39,663 nucleotides of DNA. Origin: Reticulitermes lucifugus. Its lineage: Eukaryota; Arthropoda; Insecta; Blattodea; Rhinotermitidae. The DNA is taken from assembly GCA_026260175.1 (NCBI GenBank), contig JAKCWW010000970.1:33610-73272 (forward strand), given 5' to 3'. Position numbers and translations under genes: made by a program. How positions within the stretch are numbered: position 1 is the first letter of the stretch; each line of letters begins with the position of its first letter. The notes beneath the pieces are model-generated. The model made no database searches and was not told where the DNA came from. It worked only from the letters and a program-made list of their open reading frames with translations. Shown here piece after piece: positions 32,630 through 39,663 of this stretch.

Positions 32630-33525
32630 CACTGCATAATAAGCTAGAAATCCCTCATTTCCGCAACACTTGCCTTGAAAGCCTAAAAACTTGTACGAGA
32701 AAAAACATTCCAGACTTTAAATTTCCCATCAGCATTAAAGTAGTACTTAGCCTATCTTCCGCACGTACAATTCGATGTCCTGAAACAATGTGCCTGTCAA
32801 CATGTGTAAAGAGTTCTAATCATACTACATTTAACGACTATTTGACCGCCTGGCGAGTTATTAAGTATGCATGGGATACCTTAGCCATATAAATGGAGCG
32901 GATAGAAGGTGTAGGTGGCACCACGCCATTAATCGCCCTGCCTCTCGCACAGCGATCGATTCTGTCAGATCGAAATAAATGAATGGAGCTGTTGTCGAAC
33001 AAGCAGAAGTGAAGCATTTAATGAAGCATGTAAGAGATGGCGATGAATGTGTCCCCGTCCCACTTTTTTTTGGGCAATTGAAAATTTTGTATGTGCTAGT
33101 GGTGAAGAGTTTGAATATTCAATAGGCCTAAAATTGTTTTTAACTGATTTTATTTAGCAGATTATTGCTAGAGAAATTATTCACTGAGCTAGTCAAAAAT
33201 TTTTAAGCATGCATAACATCTAAGGATCTGTTACTTATTTCAAATAGATCAGAGAGTAGCCTCTATTTTAGCCATACGAATGCAATGTAAACCCACTAAC
33301 ATATTCCTTTAATAATTATTCTATTTTTAGGCTACTTCCCGTCCTACATCTTTTTCTTTTAAGTTGTCTGTTCTGTTCAGCTATACTGACAAACATGTAT
33401 ACATTTCTCATACCTTCCACGCGTGTAAAATGATTAGTCTGAAATTTACCTTTGCAGAAAATAAAAAACTTATCATTGAAATTAGAACTCTTAAAGAAAC
33501 TTATATCTTTCAATTTTAAGTCTCT
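32630..33525. other. Non-coding stretch, nothing recognised
   Basis: A 49-codon frame starting at 32979 was inspected and shows no family resemblance. No repeat was recognised. Confidence 0.3.
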
Positions 33526-33530
33526 GCTGG

Positions 33531-33556
33531 CCTGTCTGTCTGTCTGTCTGTCTGTG
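33531..33556. repeat. (CTGT)n microsatellite
   Basis: About six consecutive CTGT units. Confidence 0.95.
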
Positions 33557-33716
33557 GAACACTCTATCCGCAGTGCTGTAACTCCACATCGGGCCGAAGG
33601 ATTTTTAATCGGAGGCGGCAGACTAGTAGACCGAAAACTTTTAATGGAAGAAAGAAGAGAGAAATGTGTTTTTGTAGAAAGTTTTATTTTGTGCAGAAGT
33701 CCACACAACGCCGACA

Positions 33717-33805
33717 AGAACAACAACAACAACGTTGTTGATAACAATAATGATGATAATGATGATGATATTGATGCCGACGACGACAGTAGAGATAATA
33801 ATACT
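33717..33805. repeat. Compound (AAC)n / (GAT)n low-complexity run
   Basis: AAC repeats, the palindrome CAACAACGTTGTTG (33727-33740), then AATGATGAT and GACGAC units. It creates an artificial Asn/Asp-rich frame on the plus strand. Confidence 0.9.
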
Positions 33806-33888
33806 TAATATATATTTATTGTGAGGCATTCGGTACATTTCGTTTTTCTAGTATAATACTAAGTTTAGCAGTTAGATGTACTGGTGCA

Positions 33889-34015
33889 TTTAGTGACGTG
33901 TCTACAGAGGGACAAACAGGGATTCGAATCTCAGCAGAGACAAGGACTTTTATCTCGTATGACAATCCAGAGAGCTCCTAGGCCCCACCCAACTTCCTAA
34001 CCAAAGCAGACCATG
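33889..34015 (+). mobile_element. tRNA-derived SINE fragment, probably family 4
   Basis: B-box-like GGGATTCGAATCTC (33920-33933) is followed by CAATCCAGAGAGCTCCTAGG and CCCCACCCAACTTCCTAACC. These occupy the same order as B box, CCAGACTGGCTC and CCACCCAGCCTCTTATTCAA in the copy at 31612. The A box is lost or degenerate and the tail is missing. Confidence 0.6.
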
Positions 34016-34019
34016 GACT

Positions 34020-37000
34020 CTTTCCTACATTATAAAGCATCTGAGAATAAGGCTGATCACTCACCACAATGTGGCGCTAAGACATACAGTGTAGTTTTTC
34101 TTCCACGGCTACTTAGTCTTTCATGTCTCGAAGGTTCAGTATGGGCCAAATTCAACTTTACCTGCCAGAAACAGATTCAGTTTCTACAATTGTAAATCAC
34201 TGACGAACATAGATCTGCTTTCTCTTAGACAGTAGGGATCTCTTTCTTCTTGCATCAGTACCAATTTTGTCTGGAAGAGACGCCATGATTCCACTCTCGC
34301 TTTCGTTGGTAGAAGATGAATGGCGATCCAGATTAATACACTAGTTTGTAGAAGTACAGTCTCACAAAATTATAAAGCACCCATGATTACAACCCAAGCA
34401 CTAAAGACGAGAAAAGCTGCTAGAAGGCCAATATTGATTTATTTTTACGAACATCAGCAAGTAGGAATTGCGCTCCGATTTACGTGTTCATTTTCACACA
34501 GACTTCTTTGTAAATCTGCCTCGATTCTAACCAGGCGTGGCACCAAATGTTAGAAAACTATACATCTTGGCTTTAGCAACTGCAATATGTTATTGACTGG
34601 CATCCAAATATAAATATACATAAAAGAAAGTAAATAACTTTATTGGCTGTTGTCAAAGCATCTCATTGTTTCTATTTTTGGTACATTGATTTTAAGATGC
34701 TTTGTAGAAGCATATATTTTCCTTTTGTACTTTATTTTACAGTATAACAATAGGATTATTAACAATAAAAATTGTTATACTTTAGAAAACACTAATGCAT
34801 AGTTAGTTATTTAATATCACGTTGAAAATGTTCGATTTACAGCAGAAATCCCTTCCAGGTGACACTAGACATGGCAGCTGCCAATGCAACATATTAAAAT
34901 ATCTATTATTTTGCTCCTCTGAATGATAACACCCAGCAGATTGAAATATGAATTCTTACCACCTCAGATGTAATACATTAAAATATTGCTACTACTGTCT
35001 CAGAAGAGTTAGCTGCCTACAGTTTCAGAGACCAAATTTTTGTACGTACGTTTATACAAAGAATTATGCATTATTTATATTGCATTTCGCTATCGTAATA
35101 AAATAAGCAGGTGTAGCTTAAGTGTGTAGAACATCACACAGCAAACAAGTGTTAAATATTGGAGGTTTCTATGCAAGCACAGAATATAAAGCAGGAGACT
35201 TTGATACGAGAAACTTTGCAGCTCGGCGCACGTAGACGTGAAGGAAGGTGAAGATTCTAAAGCACGAATATAATACGAGCTTCACCTTCTTAAGACGACA
35301 TTTCATAAAGTTAAAACTACAGCTGTGAGTTCAAGCACTGTAAAATACACATAAAACGGGAATTGGATTGAATGGAGACCTGGCTTTATAGTAAAACTTC
35401 TTCCATCCAGACAATGAAACGTGAAATGTAATGTAAAATTACTTGCTGGATTTACCTTAGATGAACATTTCTGGCACAAGCAAGATAAAGTCCGACAGAT
35501 GACAAAATATTGTCATACGCTATAAAATATAAGAAAAAGGAGAATAAGATAAAGAATAGAGGGTAGAAAAAAAGCTAAGAAAATATAAGTAGGTCTTCAT
35601 TTCATTCTGTAGTCTGTCTTACGACAGGTCTAGCAGAGGGAAAATGCTCTGGTTTTAAATGATGTAATATTGCGTTCTAAACAACGTACGTAATGCAATT
35701 TAAGAAGACTCGAAAGTAATGGACGTTACGTTTTGCGGCATTACAGAACTGTCCAACAACCATGCCCTGCACTTAGCATACAAGTGACTGCCAATGATTT
35801 CTCAAACTTTTTCTTTAGATTGCAAAATGTTTTCCCTAAGGTTATAAGGGAGAAAACAATTTGCAAACACTAAATCTCGTAAATATATTTGATTTGTGAG
35901 AATTACGTATAAGAAAAAAATTAATTTCGCATCATAATTTAAGTTCTCGATAATAAATCATAATCGTGGCAGCTCCTACATAATTTAAATTATCATATTC
36001 ACTTTTTAAAATTCCTCATTATTCTGTGCCCTGTAAGAAGGCTAGTTTTGTTACAAGTCAATATTGGTTTTATCCAGCCTAAGGGGATTTCTAAAATTCA
36101 GACATAAAAGGGTGGCCTCTTTCATACGTACACGTTAATATTGGAACTGACCGCGAGATGGCATAAACTTTCGAACAAACATTTAAAGTGATACATGGGG
36201 TTAAACGCCCTTTGGGCTATATCCCAATGCAAGGCCCATATATTTTTTATTTTATAAAATGAATGTAGACGTGCTTATTAATTTCTTTTTGTGGAGGGAG
36301 AAAGATGAATTCGTTATGCATACGTTTTCCGTTGGATGACGTGGAAATACAGCTCACAATATGTTCAGCGTAAAGTACTGAAGTAAGAACGATACTTGAG
36401 TTCGTACGTGTATATTCTGCGTGACAACTTCCTATACCACGCTTGCCGTGTTTCTATTTCTTGACTTCTATGCGACTGTCAAGTTCTCAAGAAGAGTTTT
36501 TTTTACACGGAGTTCATCACTTTAATTAAAATATCGACACAGGTAATGATGAATATAACAGAGATGGAAAGAACACCAAGCTGTAGCCACATATACTGTA
36601 GCAGAAGGGCTTAGTATGTTTCAGTCCGCTATTTAAAGGCCCTATTTGAACTGAATAAGTTATTATAATTCGACAGGTGGAATTAATGTAAACTGAAAAT
36701 GATGTGGAAGAAAGTGGTTGTAACTTGTCTTAAGTTACTGTCCACAACAGTTACTTGAAAGCGATAAATAAAATCACAAACTTACAAACGTAATTGGTTC
36801 CTGGACCGAGATTAGAAATTGAGACCTCCCAATCCGCATCGTAACCATTACTTATCACTCGACGGCAGCGTTAGTACGGTTTCTTTACTCTGAGTCTTAC
36901 TGTGAACCAAACTACACTTGGACCAATATAGAAGTTGAACGCAACAAGTTATGAAATATATTGCTTGAGATGACATCGCCAATCATCGTGAGATCTCAAA

Positions 37001-37285
37001 AACTGATAAATATATAAGTTTCGGATCGGACAGCACCCACGCTTTTTCGGGGCGGCAAGGTGATTTGTGAGAAATAAATTCAAGGCACAAACAAACAAGC
37101 GTACTTGCTGCTTGATATACTCAAATCACGTGACCTAGTCATGACATGTATACGTAATATACAGGTGTATTCAACTGTTTAATATTAAAGCTTACAAGTA
37201 CAAGTTTTCGTGTTTTAATTTTAAAATAAATAATTTCTTCCGAGAGTGGATTACCTTTACAGAGTAAGTGATAGCACTTAATATA
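34020..37285. other. Long AT-rich non-coding stretch with small hairpins
   Basis: Two hairpins stand out: GTATAACAAT (34742-34751) with ATTGTTATAC (34771-34780), and the pair at 35820-35868 described separately. No gene was recognised. Confidence 0.4.
35820..35868. repeat. Hairpin, ~19-bp imperfect arms
   Basis: TTGCAAAATGTTTTCCCT is followed about 12 bp later by AGGGAGAAAACAATTTGCAA, its reverse complement with one extra base and one mismatch. Origin unknown. Confidence 0.7.
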
Positions 37286-37289
37286 ATTA

Positions 37290-37463
37290 CAGTGAAACCT
37301 GCCTATATCGGAGCGGCAAGGGACCGGGTATTCTCCGTTGCAAGCAGGTTACTTTTAATACAGGTACTTGAAGTTAAATTAAATATCCTTGGAACTACGA
37401 AAGTGTTCCGCCAAAGACGGTATTCCGTTTTAACCAGGTGCCGTTTAAAGCAGGAGTCAACTG
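37290..37463. mobile_element. pogo/Tigger-like MITE, 174 bp, TA target site
   Basis: The left end CAGTGAAACCTGCCTATATC and the reverse complement of the right end (CAGTTGACTCCTGCTTTAAA) are similar and start with CAGT. Both are flanked by TA (37288-37289 and 37464-37465). CAGTxxAACCTxx termini with TA duplications are typical of pogo/Tigger elements. It has no transposase; the interior repeats the theme (CAAGCAGGTT and TTTAACCAGGTGCCG). Confidence 0.72.
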
Positions 37464-37469
37464 TAATTA

Positions 37470-38470
37470 ATAATACTGAAGTCAGATGCTGGACATGATT
37501 CTGATCCATCGTCAACATCTCCCAACCTCTTCATCCAGTTTCCTTAGGACCATTTGATATCACCCCATCTTCTTGTAGTTCTTCCAAGTGGTCGTTTTCC
37601 AAGAGATTCCGAACAAATAATCCTATTTACAAACTCACCGACTAGTAGCAGAATCGAAAGGCTTCACACAGCTATTGCCAACGCTCGCCATTTGTCTGAT
37701 ATTAATTTTCTTAAACACTACTGGTTCTCTGAAAAATGTACGTGATTATCTTATTTTCCAAGTGATCTTGGTTCACTCTCGTCTAAAATTCTGTAATTCA
37801 CTTTTAATTATCATCTTTCGAGCTGCATGCCCAGTCAACTGGTGCTTCCTTGACTTTAAGACTCTTAACTGGTAGAGGAGAGCCGCGTAATTCTGAGATC
37901 TCTTACGTGTGACTAATATTGTTCTTTCCTGAAGTACATTTTTGCTTGAAGAATTTCAATATTCTGTGAAACCCACGTGTACCACCGGACCCTTTTCACA
38001 TTACTACATAATATTTATCTAAGATTAATGCTCACACATTTAGCAGGTTGGCTAGTGTTATACTTCATTTTGTCAAAAAGTTTCCTGATCATGTACTTGT
38101 ACAATTATATGGGCTCCTCTCCAATCTGCAGATTCTTGAGGTAGTCGCTTATCATTCCTTTCATCGTCGACAATTCACAGTAACCTAATTCGAAGCTTTA
38201 TGTTCTTCCGTTTAATTAATACGATAATTCATCAGTGCTATCCGCATTTGCGGATAAAGGATAATCCAACGAATGTATAGACAATTCTAATGCACATAAC
38301 TTTTTTTCATACCGTATTCATTGCACGCCAATCATAAAAATAATTAAAAACCATCTCAGGTAAAGAAGTCATCCGAAGAGACTGTTTGACGTAATGCGAC
38401 CTGACGGGGAACGCACCGCTTCGTTACAGAGCCACTGGAGCGTGTGAAGTCATTAGTGTAACCTTTAAGA
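37470..38470. other. Non-coding stretch, nothing recognised
   Basis: Short open frames only. Confidence 0.35.
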
Positions 38471-38474
38471 TTGT

Positions 38475-38492
38475 TGGGGGGGGGAGGGGGGT
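38475..38492 (+). repeat. Poly-G tract with quadruplex potential
   Basis: A run of nine or so G, one A and six G. A second run of about ten G lies at 38918-38928. Both are on the plus strand. Confidence 0.85.
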
Positions 38493-38639
38493 CGCGACAT
38501 ACGTCACAGCTCTCAACCAGTGATCCACTTCACCGCGTACAATCAGGTCCCAGAAATGCCCCACAGTGACAATTTTCATCCTGCGTTATCCATGCTAAAG
38601 GAATACTGACGGAAACACTCGTATCGGAACCAAGGGTTC

Positions 38640-39045
38640 GCTTTCGGAAAAATGATTTACTATGGTGAATGTGTGAGAAGAGGAGAGTGTAGGTGACAGC
38701 GAATGAGTGTGGGCGAGTAAAAAGTGTGAACTAATTGAGCGGGTAAGAGAAAGTAATGTATGAGAGAAAGAGGAGTGCATGGGTATGAATAAGAGAGAGT
38801 CAATTCGTGTCAGCGTGTGAGTGAACAAATACAGGTGAGGGTGTGAATGAATGTGGATGAATAGGAAAGGGTGAATTCGTTTGAGTGAGGAAGAGAAAGT
38901 TGATATTTGGGTGTAAAGGGGGGGGGGCTGGTGAATGAGGGAGTAAGAAAGGGTAAATGCGTGCCACAGGATAAGAGAAAGTGAATGATGGTAAGAGAAA
39001 GAGGGACTGGAATGGCTGAGTGAGAGACTGAGTGTGACAGGCTTT
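38640..39045 (+). repeat. Purine-rich degenerate short-unit repeat
   Basis: The plus strand is dominated by degenerate GAGTGAGTGA, GTGTGAATGA and AAGAGAAAGTGAATG units for about 400 bp. Pyrimidines are few, so the minus strand gives a misleading Ser/His/Leu-rich open frame (38595-39065). It reads as a decayed minisatellite and not as a gene. Confidence 0.8.
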
Positions 39046-39149
39046 ATATAGTTCACTCCGTGCATTGTCGATAGCTAATTCGCAACACTCAGACCAACAA
39101 AATGCACAATACTGTTTCTTATATATTTATATTATAATATCACACAAAA

Positions 39150-39195
39150 TATTCCTACATATTTCGATCCCCAAGCGATCCTCATCAGGGAACCA
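39150..39195 (-). ncRNA. Hammerhead-ribozyme-like motif with intact core residues
   Basis: On the minus strand UUCC (39192-39189) precedes an exact CUGAUGA (39188-39182). One extra G (39181) is followed by stem II GAUC (39180-39177) / GAUC (39169-39166), and G12-A13-A14 at 39165-39163. Stem III would be AUAUGU with a U-G pair and no loop, H17 is A (39156), and GGAAU (39155-39151) pairs back to form a 4-5 bp stem I. All conserved core bases are present, which makes this with 13036 the best candidate in the window. A long inverted repeat starts 30 bp away at 39225. Confidence 0.6.
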
Positions 39196-39224
39196 ACCAA
39201 AGCAGTACTGTATGAAACTTAAAT

Positions 39225-39458
39225 ATCAACCGTTGTACACAGTAGACATAACGAAAAGAGTTAAACCGTTAAAATGTAGACAATTCCTTTTAGTATAAAG
39301 TGTGTTGGACCTTGATATACAGTATGCCGGAGGCAACCTACGTACTTAACGAAGTATACTGTATACCAAGATCTAGCACACTTTACACTACCAGGAATTG
39401 TCTACATCTTAACTGTTTAACTCTTTTACATCATGTCTACTGCGTACAAAAGTTGCTA
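39225..39458. repeat. Inverted repeat with ~100-bp arms
   Basis: Left arm 39225-39325 and right arm 39355-39458 are reverse complements at most positions. Shared words include AGTAGACAT, AAAGAGTTAAAC, ATGTAGACAATTCCT, GTAAAGTGTG-like and ATACAGTAT. The loop is about 29 bp (GCCGGAGGCAACCTACGTAC and neighbours). No coding capacity. Confidence 0.88.
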
Positions 39459-39607
39459 TTATAGTATAAATGAGTATAACAGGGTATATGCGTGGATGAG
39501 TGAGAATGTGCTTGAATCAGTGGCTGACTCAGTACGTGACTGTGCGCGATTCAGACTAACTGAACAACTGATGGGTGTCTCAGCGAAAGGGCATTTCAGT
39601 AATGAGA

Positions 39608-39663
39608 TTTTTTTTTCTATGGCTCGACAGCCCTATATGGGCCTGGGCCTCCTCGTTTCGTCG
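39608..39663. mobile_element. SINE-like GC-rich fragment cut by the window edge
   Basis: GGCTCGACAGCCCTATATGG and GCCTGGGCCTCCTCG form an abrupt GC-rich block after a T-run. It resembles the tail-side GGCCATGAAGGCCCAG block of the family 2 SINE at 10335, but too little is present to be sure. Confidence 0.4.

Noticed and set aside
33316-33808. Overlapping open frames on both strands around 33.3-33.8 kb
   Set aside because: They are produced by the CTGT and AAC/GAT low-complexity runs.
38595-39065. 156-codon minus-strand open frame rich in Ser, His and Leu
   Set aside because: It is the complement of a purine-rich degenerate repeat; the lack of stops follows from base composition.
1-39663. 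CRISPR array, bacterial operon or ribosomal RNA
   Set aside because: No regularly spaced repeats, ribosome-binding sites, dense genes or rRNA signatures; the window is clearly from an animal nuclear genome.

Overview
This is an intron- and repeat-dominated piece of an animal nuclear genome, most likely an insect and probably a blattodean (cockroach or termite). Four things point that way. It is AT-rich with very low coding density. It carries several tRNA-derived SINE families. It has LINE reverse-transcriptase remnants with a YADDVNMFGG-type motif like those I associate with cockroach genomes. It also has many decayed MITEs and fold-back repeats built around a 'GAAACGTC' or 'GAAACATGTAG' motif. 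The species call is inference. The three ambiguous bases (145-146, 1382) suggest a draft assembly.

Only two stretches look like host protein-coding exons, and both encode an Orange (Hairy/E(spl)-type) domain. One is on the + strand (14107-14398) and the other on the - strand (18540 down to 18236). They are about half identical over the ~45-residue core, follow good splice-acceptor sites, and point toward each other, so they look like the 3' exons of two convergent paralogues. No bHLH exon could be identified for either.

Layout: 1-640, decayed LINE RT (- strand). 900-4560, four copies of one tRNA-derived SINE family, an AT microsatellite and an inverted pair of hammerhead-like motifs. 5600-5875, a fold-back repeat. 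6482-6939, an internally deleted mariner-like transposase pseudogene. 10335-11000, a second SINE family and a hAT-like MITE. 11840-12040 and 20945-21139, pieces of an ORF-like interspersed repeat. 13036-13500, two hammerhead-like motifs. 14.1-18.6 kb, the Orange exons with a hAT-like MITE, two SINEs and a LINE 3' fragment between them. 22.4-25 kb, hammerhead-like motifs, an exact 39-bp tandem duplication, a ~330-bp fold-back and microsatellites. 28.4-28.7 kb, a MITE. 29.46-29.59 and 32.47-32.63 kb, further fold-backs. 31.6-31.9 and 33.9-34.0 kb, a fourth SINE family. 37.29-37.46 kb, a pogo/Tigger-like MITE. 38.6-39.46 kb, a purine-rich degenerate repeat, a hammerhead-like motif with intact core residues, and a long inverted repeat.

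The most interesting signal is the recurring CUGANGA / GAAA layout of type I hammerhead ribozymes. Its stem III is a tiny self-complementary sequence, either ACAUGU followed by A or ACGU followed by C. Several copies sit in, or beside, long inverted repeats. Hammerheads with minimal stem III are known from Penelope-like elements and related non-autonomous retroelements, but no Penelope RT is visible here. None of this could be tested by folding or database search.
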